From NCBI GenBank assembly GCA_031258895.1, contig JAIRMF010000037.1, positions 1 to 24,182 on the forward strand: DNA of 24,182 bases, written 5' to 3'. Positions within the stretch are counted from its first letter, which is position 1. Each line of letters begins with the position of its first letter. The notes under the pieces are model-generated. The model did no database searches, was not told the origin of the DNA, and saw nothing but the letters and a program-made list of their open reading frames with translations. The position numbers and the translations under genes were made by a program. Below, one piece after another: positions 1-9,064 of this stretch. This DNA is from Dysgonamonadaceae bacterium (GTDB taxonomy: Bacteria > Bacteroidota > Bacteroidia > Bacteroidales > Azobacteroidaceae).

Positions 1-1
1 A

Positions 2-2038
2 AAAACGCAAAACCGACAGCTCGAAGAACAACTCGCACAAACGGAAAATAACTACCGAATGATGCTCAAATATTTCGCCGATAACGTCAAAGACCCAAAG
101 CAAACAAAAATTTATCGTAACATCCTGAAAACAACATACGAAATAGCTGACGTCACAATAGTCGACCTGAAAACCCAAGCAGGATGGTCGTCAGCATACG
201 ATTACCGCAAAAACCCGAATAGAAATTGCCCCGAAAACATAGAACAACTTGTGTTCGAAAATGATGAGAAAAAACTGTTCAATTTCCTGCGCAGTAACAC
301 GATCAAAAATGCCGACGAAGAACAAATATGGGTCGATTATCTCGCAGATAACTCCCGTCCGGACTCCGGTAAATGCCTCGCCATTACAGCTATCACCCTA
401 CATCTTGAAGAACTGTTCGACGAACGTAAAATTAACCTGCTGATAAAAGAATCCGAACATCCTAACGAGGAAATACGACAAAGAGCTCTGACCGGATTAC
501 TTATCGCACTCCGCCGGTATGACCGTCGACTGTATCTCTATCCCGAAATCGAAACACGTCTTGAAATCCTCGCCGAAAATCCCGAATTCGTTAACGATAT
601 GTGCAACATAATACTGCAATTCATCCTGAGTCGCGAAACCGAAAAGATCTCTCAAATGATGAAAGACGAGATTATCCCCGGAATGATGAAAATAAGCCCT
701 ATCCTCAATGATAAAAAACGAATGGAAGACGCCCTCGAAACAGGAATCAATGAAAAAAACCCCGAATGGCAAAACCTGATAGAAGAAGCCGGACTTTCCG
801 AACGGTTAAGAGAGTTCTCCGAAATGCAAATGGAAGGCGTCGACGTAATGCACTCCTCATTTCTGCATCTTAAAAATTTTCCGTTCTTCGATGAAATGCA
901 AAACTGGCTCACCCCATTCAGTAAAACCAAAGTGCTCGAAGGGAAAGAACTTAGAGGGTTTGCTGATATAATAGCCGAATCATCAATCTTGTGCAATTCC
1001 GATAAGTATTCCTTCTTCTTTAGCATCGAAAAAATACCGGAAAAGTTCCGTGAAATGATGACAGGGTGGCTTTCATCCGAAATAGAATCCGACAAGGAAA
1101 TGATTAGGAATGAACTTCAATCAACCGAAAAGCATAAATGTGCACATCCCATCGCCAGACAATATATCCAAGACCTGTACAGATTCTATAAACTATACCC
1201 TAAACGAACCAATATAGAGGATATATTCGAAACCAAACCCGAATTCTATCGCGTCGAAAGCATCGCGCGTTTCGTCGTGAATAAGAACAATCTGGCGCTA
1301 ATCGGTGAGCATTATTTTAACCGCAACCATTTCGAGGAAGCTGCCGACATCTTTACCCGACTACTCAACAACGACAAGCAGGACGAAACCTTCCTCCAAA
1401 AACGCGGATATTGCCGCCAAATGCTCGGTAACATCCCCGATGCTCTCGACGACTACCTGAAAGCCGATCTCTTCAACGAGAATAACCCGTGGACAAACAA
1501 AAAAATTGCATACTGCTACAGAGTACTCAAACAACCTCAAAAAGCGCTCGCATACTACCTTAGAGCAGAACGCCTAACGTCAGGAAACCTTGCGCTCGAA
1601 ATGAATATCGGACACTGTCTACTTGAAATGAACAGGTATGACGATGCTCTAAAACGATACTTCAAAGTCGAATACCTCTCCGAAAACAAGGAAAGAGCGT
1701 GGCGACCGCTTGCATGGTGCTCGTTCCTATGCAACAAATATGAACAGGCAATGAAATATTTCCAAAAAATAATCGAGGTAAATCCTAATGCTACCGATTA
1801 CATGAACGCCGGACATACTTGCCTTGCGATGGGTGACAACAAAGAAGCGTTAAAACACTATACCTCCTCTATCGCATTACACAATAGCTCCTACGAAAAA
1901 TTTCTCGAATCGTTCATCCCCGATATTCCAAACCTCATCAGTGCAGGAATAGAAAAAGAAATTATACCCCTAATTCTTGATGGATTGATATATGAAAAAA
2001 ATAAACCACAATCCCAAAATAAATCCCGTGAGAATTAG
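2..2038 (+). CDS. TPR-repeat protein, 5' end cut by window edge
   Basis: The reading frame is open from base 2, before the first ATG at 59. The 19 residues before that ATG are Gln/Glu-rich and look like real coding sequence, possibly coiled coil. The true start is therefore probably left of the window, and 678 residues are visible. The first ~400 residues are charged and helical with no family I can name. From about base 1290 to 1890 there are six consecutive tetratricopeptide repeats, recognisable by paired helices of the type GHCLLEMNRYDDALKRYFKV. TPR arrays bind protein partners, and no catalytic motif is seen. No signal peptide can be judged because the N terminus is missing. It ends 15 bases before the korB -35-like element, so korB is probably a separate unit. 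The coding strand is strongly A-rich, unlike hflX or susD. TPR assignment is sure; the function is unknown. Confidence 0.85.
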   Translation, partial: KTQNRQLEEQLAQTENNYRMMLKYFADNVKDPKQTKIYRNILKTTYEIADVTIVDLKTQAGWSSAYDYRKNPNRNCPENIEQLVFENDEKKLFNFLRSNTIKNADEEQIWVDYLADNSRPDSGKCLAITAITLHLEELFDERKINLLIKESEHPNEEIRQRALTGLLIALRRYDRRLYLYPEIETRLEILAENPEFVNDMCNIILQFILSRETEKISQMMKDEIIPGMMKISPILNDKKRMEDALETGINEKNPEWQNLIEEAGLSERLREFSEMQMEGVDVMHSSFLHLKNFPFFDEMQNWLTPFSKTKVLEGKELRGFADIIAESSILCNSDKYSFFFSIEKIPEKFREMMTGWLSSEIESDKEMIRNELQSTEKHKCAHPIARQYIQDLYRFYKLYPKRTNIEDIFETKPEFYRVESIARFVVNKNNLALIGEHYFNRNHFEEAADIFTRLLNNDKQDETFLQKRGYCRQMLGNIPDALDDYLKADLFNENNPWTNKKIAYCYRVLKQPQKALAYYLRAERLTSGNLALEMNIGHCLLEMNRYDDALKRYFKVEYLSENKERAWRPLAWCSFLCNKYEQAMKYFQKIIEVNPNATDYMNAGHTCLAMGDNKEALKHYTSSIALHNSSYEKFLESFIPDIPNLISAGIEKEIIPLILDGLIYEKNKPQSQNKSREN

Positions 2039-2052
2039 TACATCGATGACTG

Positions 2053-2084
2053 TTTGAATATATCCGGCATTTTCCCTAAATTTG
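2053..2084 (+). promoter_or_regulatory. Bacteroides-type promoter for korB
   Basis: TTTG at 2053-2056, a 20-base spacer and TAAATTTG at 2077-2084 fit the Bacteroidota housekeeping consensus TTTG/TAnnTTTG exactly. Transcription would start near 2089, leaving a leader of about 25 bases before the ATG at 2114. It lies wholly in the gap after the TPR gene, so korB can be expressed alone. Confidence 0.75.
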
Positions 2085-2113
2085 TACCTCAATATAATTA
2101 TGAAAATTGTGAA

Positions 2114-3121
2114 ATGGACAACTTCCAACCTAAAGATTACAAAAGTTCGCAAGTCGTGAGATGGTGCCCGGGATGTGGAGATTATGGCGTGTTAAGTAGT
2201 ATTCATAAAGCTATGGCTAAACTCGATATAGCACCGCACAATGTTGCTATGATATCCGGTATCGGATGCTCCTCACGACTACCATACTACATGAATACTT
2301 ACGGATTTCATACAATACACGGACGTGGAGCGGCAATCGCAACAGGTGTCAAAGTGGCCAACCCTCATCTATCAGTATGGCTCGCAACAGGTGACGGAGA
2401 CAGCCTCGCTATCGGAGGCAATCACTTTATTCATACCGTCAGACGTAACGTTAATATCAATATCATATTGATGAATAATAAAATATATGGACTGACAAAA
2501 GGCCAATACTCCCCAACCTCAGAACGTGGATTCATCTCCAAATCATCCCCCTACGGAACAATAGAAGACCCCTTCAATCCTGCGGAACTTACTTTCGGTG
2601 CACGTGGACGTTTTTTCGCACGTACGATTGATACCGATATTAAGATTTCTCCGGAAATAATGATTGCCGCAGAACAACATAAAGGAACATCAGTAGTTGA
2701 AGTGCTACTCAATTGCGCTATCTTCAACGATGGTGTATACAATAAAATTATAGCCAAAGAAGTGAGAAACGACAAAACCATCTTCCTTCGACAAGGAGAA
2801 AAAATGCTTTTTGGACAAGACAATAATAGAGGAATAGTATATGATAAATTCTCCCTGAAAGCGATCACCGTAGGAGAAAATGGCTATACTTTGGACGATG
2901 TGCTCGTACATGACGCAACTACTCCTGACTCAACTTTGCACCTGAAACTTGCCCTGATGGATGGCTCAGTATTACCTGTTGCACTGGGTGTAATTCGCAA
3001 TGTAAAAGAACCGGCATACGATGAAGAAATAGAAGCGCAAATTGACTCTGTAAAAGCTAAGAAGCCTGCCCGAACGTTGAAAGAATATCTTATGACAAAA
3101 GAAGTTTGGGAAGTAGCCTGA
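2114..3121 (+). CDS. korB: 2-oxoacid:ferredoxin oxidoreductase, beta subunit
   Basis: This is the thiamine-diphosphate subunit of an anaerobic 2-oxoglutarate (or related 2-oxoacid) synthase. That enzyme converts the oxoacid and CoA to acyl-CoA, CO2 and reduced ferredoxin in the cytoplasm. The 335-residue protein has the N-terminal CPGCGDYG motif (Cys18, Cys21), GIGCSSR (Cys52) and LLNCAIF (Cys201), the four cysteines expected to hold the proximal [4Fe-4S] cluster. GDGD at 93-96 and the NNKIYGLTKGQYSPTS segment bind ThDP and Mg. The ATG at 2114 is chosen because the upstream extension to a TTG at 2054 would run through the promoter. A beta subunit needs an alpha partner (korA), and none adjoins it here: upstream is the TPR gene and downstream is convergent rodA, 8 bases away. 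Substrate preference cannot be settled from sequence by eye. Confidence 0.93.
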   Translation: MDNFQPKDYKSSQVVRWCPGCGDYGVLSSIHKAMAKLDIAPHNVAMISGIGCSSRLPYYMNTYGFHTIHGRGAAIATGVKVANPHLSVWLATGDGDSLAIGGNHFIHTVRRNVNINIILMNNKIYGLTKGQYSPTSERGFISKSSPYGTIEDPFNPAELTFGARGRFFARTIDTDIKISPEIMIAAEQHKGTSVVEVLLNCAIFNDGVYNKIIAKEVRNDKTIFLRQGEKMLFGQDNNRGIVYDKFSLKAITVGENGYTLDDVLVHDATTPDSTLHLKLALMDGSVLPVALGVIRNVKEPAYDEEIEAQIDSVKAKKPARTLKEYLMTKEVWEVA

Positions 3122-3129
3122 CTGTTGAT

Positions 3130-4581
3130 TCACTGACTGTCACTCCGTGAAGCATCAAGACGAAGGAAAATAAACAGTAGAGTGGTAAATGCCCAAAGCG
3201 ACGAACCTCCGTAACTGAAAAACGGTAAAGGAATGCCTATGACAGGAGTTATTCCGACGACCATCCCTACATTGACTGCCAAATGAAAAAATAGAATCGA
3301 CGCCACACAATAGCCGTAAACACGGTTAAATGTTGAGCGTTGCCGCTCTGCTAAAAACACAATCCTGATAACGAGAAACAAAAACAGAAACAAGGCCGCC
3401 GTCGTGCCTATAAATCCTCGCTCCTCTCCGATAGTGCAGAAAATAAAGTCGGTATCCTGCTCGGGAACGTATTTTAATTTGGTTTGAGTACCATTCAGAA
3501 AACCTTTGCCTGCAATACCACCGGAACCTATTGCAATGATTGACTGATTGACGTTGTATCCTACTCCACGCGGGTCATCTACCATGCCGAGAGATACCTT
3601 GATTCGCATCTGTTGATGAGGCTTCAGGACATCGTAAAATACATGATCAACCGAAAGTAGATACACAACCGATATTGTTACAAAAACAACAGGTAAAAGA
3701 TACGACAGTGACCAAAAATGAATGGAGAGACATAGTAGACAGACTATCATCAATGCAAGGATACCAAGTAGCGCCCAACATAGATTGAACGGTACAAAAA
3801 ACGATATGATCACAACTGCTGCAAGCAGCATAAATGAGTTGAAAACGATATGTCTTAGATATACCTGTCCCTTCTTACAGTCGTATAGCCACAAATTGGC
3901 AAAAATTATCGTTAACACAAGGACTATAAATTCGCCTAAAGGTGTTTGCCCACGCCATGTAATTTCTCCGTATTTGATCCCAATAATAAAAAAAAGTACG
4001 GCACAAAATGCGACGAAAAGTAATATGCCAGACATTCCTTCGCGGTACAGAACAAGGAAAAACACAAGAAAAACAAGTGCCGAACCGGTTTCTTTCTGCA
4101 TTAGAATCAAAATAAGCGGCAAAAGAAACAGTACAACAAGCAGAAAAAATTTACGGTCAAAATGGAGTTCGTAGTGATAGGCACCCATAAAGCGGGCGAC
4201 AGCAAGAGCTGTGGCAAATTTGGCAAACTCGGCAGGCTGCAGGCGGACAGGTCCAAGTACGAGCCACGAACGTGAACCTTTAATGTCCGGTGCAAGGAAA
4301 ATAGTAGCTATAAGAAGCAGAATTACTAAAAAGTATATCCAATAGGAGAAGAACTGGTACCATGAACTTTCTATTTTCAATAGCGAAAAACCCAATATAA
4401 ACGAGGTAATAATCCACACCATCTGCATACCCGCTCGCCCTGAAAGGTCGAACATCGAAATGCTGTCGAAATTGTAACTTGCGGCATATATGCTGAACCA
4501 CCCTGCAATTACAAGAATAAGATAAACTACAACAGAACACCAGTCTAATCCTTGCCGAAGATTATTTTTTCGATAGGGCAT
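3130..4581 (-). CDS. rodA: SEDS peptidoglycan glycosyltransferase RodA
   Basis: This is an integral membrane protein that polymerises lipid II into glycan strands with a class B PBP during rod elongation. The 483 residues are mostly hydrophobic segments. SEDS signatures are GSRSWLVLGPVRLQPAEFAK (102-121), VGYNVNQSIIAIGSGGIAGKG (340-360), the catalytic-type PEQDTDFIF (Asp378, matching E. coli RodA Asp262) and the C-terminal GGSSLWAF. It is about 110 residues longer than E. coli RodA. The excess lies before the catalytic Asp and contains extra hydrophobic segments around 185-315. The start overlaps the end of purC by 20 bases, so the two are translationally coupled. The usual mreBCD and mrdA neighbours are not next to it. 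RodA is preferred over FtsW because of the DTDFIF/GIGG pattern and the elongation-type C terminus. Confidence 0.92.
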   Translation of the reverse strand: MPYRKNNLRQGLDWCSVVVYLILVIAGWFSIYAASYNFDSISMFDLSGRAGMQMVWIITSFILGFSLLKIESSWYQFFSYWIYFLVILLLIATIFLAPDIKGSRSWLVLGPVRLQPAEFAKFATALAVARFMGAYHYELHFDRKFFLLVVLFLLPLILILMQKETGSALVFLVFFLVLYREGMSGILLFVAFCAVLFFIIGIKYGEITWRGQTPLGEFIVLVLTIIFANLWLYDCKKGQVYLRHIVFNSFMLLAAVVIISFFVPFNLCWALLGILALMIVCLLCLSIHFWSLSYLLPVVFVTISVVYLLSVDHVFYDVLKPHQQMRIKVSLGMVDDPRGVGYNVNQSIIAIGSGGIAGKGFLNGTQTKLKYVPEQDTDFIFCTIGEERGFIGTTAALFLFLFLVIRIVFLAERQRSTFNRVYGYCVASILFFHLAVNVGMVVGITPVIGIPLPFFSYGGSSLWAFTTLLFIFLRLDASRSDSQ

Positions 4582-5539
4582 GTGAAAACGAGACAGTTTT
4601 TGCCAAATAATTGCTTATACTACTTTCAATTCGTTTTGAAAGGTCAACGCCACTGTCGACTCGCCGGAATTTTTCACCTGTGATATATTCAAATAATTCT
4701 ATATAACGTTCCGAAACACTTTCGCAGTATGCGGGCGTCATCTCCGGAATTCGTTGTCCTTCCTTGCCTTGAAAATTATTTTTTATCAACCATTTACGAA
4801 CAAATTCCTTCGAAAGTTGTTTCTGTTCCTCACCTCGTTCAAGTCGTTCTTTATAGCCATCAGCATAGAAATAACGCGAAGAATCAGGAGTATGGATCTC
4901 ATCAATAAGATATATTTTACCTTCGCGCTTACCAAATTCATATTTTGTATCGACTAGAATCAATCCCTTTTCTGCCGCTATTTCCGTGCCTCTCTGAAAC
5001 AGTGCGTAGGTATAGCGTTCCAACTGCTCATAATCTTCGCGATTAACCAGACCTGAAGCAATTATTTCATCTTTTGAAATATTTTCGTCATGTCCTTCGT
5101 CTGCTTTTGTGGTCGGTGTAATGATGGGCGATGGAAATTTCTCGTTTTCTCTCATTCCATCAGGAAGAATAACACCGCAGAGAGTACGCGCTCCTGCTTT
5201 GTATTCCCTCCATGCGCTACCGGTCAAATAACCGCGTATTACCATCTCAACGCGGAATGGTTCGCAACGCATACCCACGGTTACCATAGGATCAGGCGAG
5301 GCAAGTTTCCAGTTAGGAACAATATCTGCGGTAGCGTCGAGGAAAAGTGATGCTATTTGATTTAATATTTGACCTTTGTAAGGTATTCCTTTTGGTAGAA
5401 TCACATCGAAAGCTGAGATGCGGTCTGTGGCAATAATTACTAAATAGTCATTGTCAATTGAATATACGTCCCGCACTTTGCCGTGATACACAGCGGTCTG
5501 TGCAGGAAAATTGTAATTTGTACTAATTAATGTATTCAT
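4562..5539 (-). CDS. purC: SAICAR synthetase
   Basis: Phosphoribosylaminoimidazole-succinocarboxamide synthase condenses CAIR with aspartate using ATP, a mid-pathway step of purine synthesis. The 325-residue protein shows the family landmarks in order. HGKVRDVY lies near the N terminus, followed by ATDRISAFDVILPKGIPYKG, the substrate-site segment MVIRGYLTGSAWREY, GHDENIS, LVDTKYEFG and LIDEIHTPDSSRYF. It belongs to the longer (~300 residue) form rather than the ~240-residue E. coli form. The ATG at 5539 gives the normal short lead into GKVRDVY. It lies 37 bases after xseA and overlaps rodA, so it is inside the dxs-xseA-purC-rodA block. No promoter box is visible in the 37-base gap. Confidence 0.96.
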   Translation of the reverse strand: MNTLISTNYNFPAQTAVYHGKVRDVYSIDNDYLVIIATDRISAFDVILPKGIPYKGQILNQIASLFLDATADIVPNWKLASPDPMVTVGMRCEPFRVEMVIRGYLTGSAWREYKAGARTLCGVILPDGMRENEKFPSPIITPTTKADEGHDENISKDEIIASGLVNREDYEQLERYTYALFQRGTEIAAEKGLILVDTKYEFGKREGKIYLIDEIHTPDSSRYFYADGYKERLERGEEQKQLSKEFVRKWLIKNNFQGKEGQRIPEMTPAYCESVSERYIELFEYITGEKFRRVDSGVDLSKRIESSISNYLAKTVSFSHALSKK

Positions 5540-5576
5540 CTTTTATTTTCAAAAACGTAATAAAATTACAAAAGGC

Positions 5577-6821
5577 TCAAAATTTACCCATGTTTAAGAT
5601 TTTACTTCTGATTGTCCCTTCTGCTAAAACGGTTTCAACAATATCGCCTGATTGTAGACTTGCGACTGATTTTAAAGATTTACCGTCTTTCCTTGTAATT
5701 GAATAACCCTTAGCTAAAATGTATTTAGGTGATGAAAGGCGAAAAAAGGAAAATTTTCCATTTAAGTCAGCATCTAATGCTGAAATCCAATGTTTAACAT
5801 TATTACTGATTTCAAGTCCTAAAAGGTCCAGTTCTGATTTGGAGGACTCAAGCAGCCTACCTGCTGCAACGGGTAATTGGGAAAGCATAATACTAAGACG
5901 CATTGAAGCATTTTCAAGTAACAGAGCGGCGTTTCGATAAATGTTCTCTTGCAATTCGGATAATTCCTGCGCAATATTTTCCATTTTTTCAATCAGATAA
6001 TCAGCAACCGCCGTTGGAGTTTTAGCACGATGAAACGCCACAAAATCGAGTACTGTATCGTCGCGTTCATGCCCTATTCCTGTAATTATAGGCAAAGGAA
6101 ATTGGACGCAATTCGCCGCCAGCATATAGGAATCAAACGGCGACAGATCGGAAGTTGCACCACCTCCTCGAATAATGACCACTACATCGAATAAATCTTT
6201 GTACGGAAATATCTTATCCAAGGCGTCTATAATGGACTTTTCAGTTTGTTCGCCTTGCATAACGGCAGGGAAAAGGCAAGGATAGAAAACGAATCCGCTA
6301 CTGTTTGATGAAAGTTGGCTGACAAAATCCTCATAACCGGCAGCGGTAGCCGACGATACGACTGCTATGTGCTGAATTAACTGCGGTATTTTCAGATCGC
6401 GATTCAGAGTCATAATTCCATCTTCTTTAAGCCGACGTAAAATTTCCTGTCTCTTGGTCTGCAAATCACCAAGAGTATATGCAGGGTCTATATCAAGGAC
6501 ATTTAATCCATAGCCGTAGAGCGGATGAAATTCGACCGACACATTGACCAACACTTTAAGCCCGGATTCGAAACGTCGACCGGTTTTTTGTTCAAACAAC
6601 GGTGCAAGCACAGAAAACACGTTTGCCCAGATGTATCCTCTTGCCTTTGCGACGACAGATCCGTGCGAAAGGTTTTTTTCAATAAATTCGAGATAACAGT
6701 GTCCGTTGTCGTTTTGTCTGACATCCGACGTTTCAGCGAGCACCCAGTAATTTCCGTAGAAAACATTACCGATTGTTTCCGATATTTGTGTGTTGAGTTG
6801 CGACAGGCTGAGATAATCCAT
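5577..6821 (-). CDS. xseA: Exodeoxyribonuclease VII large subunit
   Basis: This is the catalytic large subunit of exonuclease VII, which degrades single-stranded DNA from both ends in repair and recombination. It has 414 residues. An N-terminal OB-fold region (about 1-110) includes WVLAETSDVR. The core contains IAVVSSATAAGYEDF (152-166), the VVIIRGGGATSDLSPFD motif (RGGG at 218-221) and GIGHERDDTVLDFVA (248-262) with RAKTPTAVADYL. A helical stretch (~275-350) and the usual short C-terminal strand segment follow. The start lies 4 bases after the dxs stop. ExoVII also needs several XseB small subunits per XseA. No xseB fits in the 37 bases before purC, so it must be elsewhere or absent. Confidence 0.95.
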   Translation of the reverse strand: MDYLSLSQLNTQISETIGNVFYGNYWVLAETSDVRQNDNGHCYLEFIEKNLSHGSVVAKARGYIWANVFSVLAPLFEQKTGRRFESGLKVLVNVSVEFHPLYGYGLNVLDIDPAYTLGDLQTKRQEILRRLKEDGIMTLNRDLKIPQLIQHIAVVSSATAAGYEDFVSQLSSNSSGFVFYPCLFPAVMQGEQTEKSIIDALDKIFPYKDLFDVVVIIRGGGATSDLSPFDSYMLAANCVQFPLPIITGIGHERDDTVLDFVAFHRAKTPTAVADYLIEKMENIAQELSELQENIYRNAALLLENASMRLSIMLSQLPVAAGRLLESSKSELDLLGLEISNNVKHWISALDADLNGKFSFFRLSSPKYILAKGYSITRKDGKSLKSVASLQSGDIVETVLAEGTIRSKILNMGKF

Positions 6822-6825
6822 GTAG

Positions 6826-8748
6826 TTAATTATTTTTTTTATGGTAGCAATCTGTTCCCTCGGTAATAGCCATTTCTATCCCTTCCGCATCTATTCGACA
6901 GAGCCGGTAAAGTTCTGTTATTGTTCCATGTGTAATAAATTTGTCTGGTACACCAAGCCGTTTAATTTTCGGAGAATATCCGTTTGCCGACATAAATTCC
7001 ATAACTGCAGAGCCGAGTCCTCCATGAATGGTTCCATTTTCGACCGTGATGATATATCTGCAATTTTTGCCGACTTCATGAAGAATGTTTTCATCTATTG
7101 GTTTGAGATAAATCATGTTGTAATGTGCCGTCTCGAAGCCTTTTTTGCGTGCCCTTGCAACCGCCTCGGCGGCAAGATTTCCGATTGGTCCTATGCTCAA
7201 AACTGCGACGTCTTTTCCGTCGGCGAGTTTTTCCCCACGCCCTACGGGCAGCAATTCTAACGGTTTTTCCCAATCTTGCATTTCTCCTTTCCCACGCGGA
7301 TAACGAATGGCAAAGACTCCCATTCCCGGGCGGCTCGCGGTAAACATCAGATTACGTAACTCGATTTCGTTAAGTGGCGAGGCAATCGTCACGTTCGGAA
7401 TACAACTCAGGAAAGCGAGATCGAAGTTGCCGTGGTGTGTTGCACCGTCTTCGCCGACCAGACCGGCACGGTCAAGGCAGAGTACCATATCAAGGTTTTG
7501 CAGTGCGGCATCGTGAATAATATTGTCGTAAGCACGCTGTATAAATGACGAATAGATATTGCAGAACGGCATCAACCCTTCCTTTGCAAGTCCGGCGGAA
7601 AACGTTACGGCGTGTCCTTCTGCTATTCCGACGTCGAAAGTGCGGTCCGGCATTTCTTTCATAAGGAAATTCATGGAACAACCGGTAGGCATCGCAGGCG
7701 TGATGCCCACAATACGGGAGTCGGACCTGGCCAACTCCACAAGTGTATGTCCGAATATATCCTGATAGAGTTGCGGTTCTTTTTTTGAGCGTACAATGAT
7801 TCGTTCTCCTGTTTCGCGGTTAAATCTTCCCGGGGAATGCCATTCGGTAGCATGTTCTTCCGCAGGTTTGAAGCCTTTCCCCTTTACAGTCCGGATATGC
7901 AGAATTTTAGGCCCCCGCATGTTTTTTATATCATTTATAATTCTTACCAGTCCGCATACATCGTGTCCATCAACCGGACCGAAATAACGGATATTTAAGC
8001 CTTCGAAAATATTATGCTGCTGTGTTAGCAAGGCTTTCAAACTGTTGTTGAAACGCAGGATTGCGCCTTTTTTCTCTTCTCCGATCAGTCCTATGCGCTT
8101 CAGTAAGCTGTAAAGCCGGAACCTGACACGGTTATAAATTTCCGATGTAGTTATATTGACAAGATACTGGCTCATTCCACCGACAGGTTTATCGATAGAC
8201 ATATTGTTATCGTTTAGGATAATAAGAAGGTTATTGCAGGTTGAGGCGGCATTGTTTAAACCTTCGTATGCAAGTCCGCCAGTCATCGATCCATCGCCTA
8301 TGACTGCGACGTGCAGGCGCGAAGTTTCCCCTTTCAACGAAGAGGCGACATCCATGCCGAGTGCAGCTGAAATTGAATTTGAGGCATGTCCCGCTATAAA
8401 CGAATCATATTCACTTTCTACCGGATTTGGGAACCCGCTGATTCCGCCCATTTTCCTTAAAGTGTGGAACGATTCTCTGCGGCCGGTCAATATTTTGTGT
8501 CCGTATGCCTGATGTCCGACATCCCACACGATTCGGTCGTATGGGGTATTGAGTGAGTAATGCAGGGAGACGGTCAACTCAATTGCACCGAGGCTTGAAC
8601 CGAAATGTCCCGGATTATCAGCTAGTATATCGATAATATACCGGCGCAGTTCATTGCAAACCTGCGGCAAATCTTCCGGTTTCAACCGGCGGAGATCGGC
8701 AGGGCAGTTTATTTTTTCAAGACAATTGTATTCCGGAATTTCTTTCAT
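6826..8748 (-). CDS. dxs: 1-deoxy-D-xylulose-5-phosphate synthase
   Basis: Dxs joins pyruvate and glyceraldehyde 3-phosphate with thiamine diphosphate to give DXP, the first and flux-setting step of the MEP isoprenoid pathway. It is cytoplasmic, and its 640 residues are a normal length. Seen are NPGHFGSSLGAIELTV (His48), WDVGHQAYGHKILTGR (75-90), the ThDP motif GDGSMTGG (151-158) running to NDNNMSI (179-185), and the pyrimidine-domain segments DVGIAEGHAVTFSAGLA and LCLDRAGLVGEDGATHHG. The transketolase C-terminal domain ends the protein. It is first in the dxs-xseA-purC-rodA block and has a close -7 box upstream. In Bacteroides dxs is usually followed by trk potassium-transport genes, from memory, so this neighbourhood is different. 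Confidence 0.97.
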   Translation of the reverse strand: MKEIPEYNCLEKINCPADLRRLKPEDLPQVCNELRRYIIDILADNPGHFGSSLGAIELTVSLHYSLNTPYDRIVWDVGHQAYGHKILTGRRESFHTLRKMGGISGFPNPVESEYDSFIAGHASNSISAALGMDVASSLKGETSRLHVAVIGDGSMTGGLAYEGLNNAASTCNNLLIILNDNNMSIDKPVGGMSQYLVNITTSEIYNRVRFRLYSLLKRIGLIGEEKKGAILRFNNSLKALLTQQHNIFEGLNIRYFGPVDGHDVCGLVRIINDIKNMRGPKILHIRTVKGKGFKPAEEHATEWHSPGRFNRETGERIIVRSKKEPQLYQDIFGHTLVELARSDSRIVGITPAMPTGCSMNFLMKEMPDRTFDVGIAEGHAVTFSAGLAKEGLMPFCNIYSSFIQRAYDNIIHDAALQNLDMVLCLDRAGLVGEDGATHHGNFDLAFLSCIPNVTIASPLNEIELRNLMFTASRPGMGVFAIRYPRGKGEMQDWEKPLELLPVGRGEKLADGKDVAVLSIGPIGNLAAEAVARARKKGFETAHYNMIYLKPIDENILHEVGKNCRYIITVENGTIHGGLGSAVMEFMSANGYSPKIKRLGVPDKFITHGTITELYRLCRIDAEGIEMAITEGTDCYHKKNN

Positions 8749-8764
8749 GGATTCAATTTCGTTG

Positions 8765-8772
8765 CAAAGTTA
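8765..8772 (-). promoter_or_regulatory. -7 box for dxs operon
   Basis: Read on the minus strand this is TAACTTTG, a full match to TAnnTTTG, 17 bases before the dxs ATG. No TTTG is found 19-21 bases further upstream. The -33 element is therefore weak or absent, and the transcript would have a leader of only about 12 bases. Confidence 0.5.
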
Positions 8773-8841
8773 AGACATTTTTTGAAAAACGGAGTCACCG
8801 GCATGGACGGTGTTTTGAGAGCGGCACGGGTGCCGGCGGTT

Positions 8842-8872
8842 TTTGTGATTCGACAAAAAAATAGTACCTTTG
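8842..8872 (+). promoter_or_regulatory. Bacteroides-type promoter for the exonuclease
   Basis: TTTG at 8842-8845, a 19-base spacer and TACCTTTG at 8865-8872 match the consensus in both boxes and spacing. Initiation near 8878 gives a leader of about 190 bases, which is long for this kind of gene. Confidence 0.72.
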
Positions 8873-9022
8873 CGCCGCTCAAAATCATGTCAATTTTCAG
8901 TGTGTTTTATCTTGTACAGACTGTGTGCATTGTGATTTTTAGCTTTTTTTGAGCGGTTTTTGCAATTTAAGATGTGGCGGACTACGACGAGGGATCGGAT
9001 CTTGTAAGAGTACAGAGGAAAT

Positions 9023-9064
9023 ATGAATGGGGAGCAGAAGACCATCAACCCTGAATCTTTATAG
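9023..9064 (+). CDS. Possible 13-codon leader ORF
   Basis: ATG at 9023 opens MNGEQKTINPESL and stops at TAG 9062-9064, four bases before the exonuclease ATG at 9069. Such a short frame can easily arise by chance. The stop-to-start spacing is the only reason to list it, since terminating ribosomes could feed the next start. Confidence 0.15.
   Translation: MNGEQKTINPESL

Noticed and set aside
2054..2113. 20-codon N-terminal extension of KorB from a TTG
   Set aside because: It runs through the promoter boxes, and the residues do not resemble the family. ATG 2114 gives the normal short N terminus.
3119..3132. Terminator between convergent korB and rodA
   Set aside because: Only 8 bases separate the genes. 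The sole inverted repeat (TTCAC/GTGAA) is short with a large loop and no T-tract.
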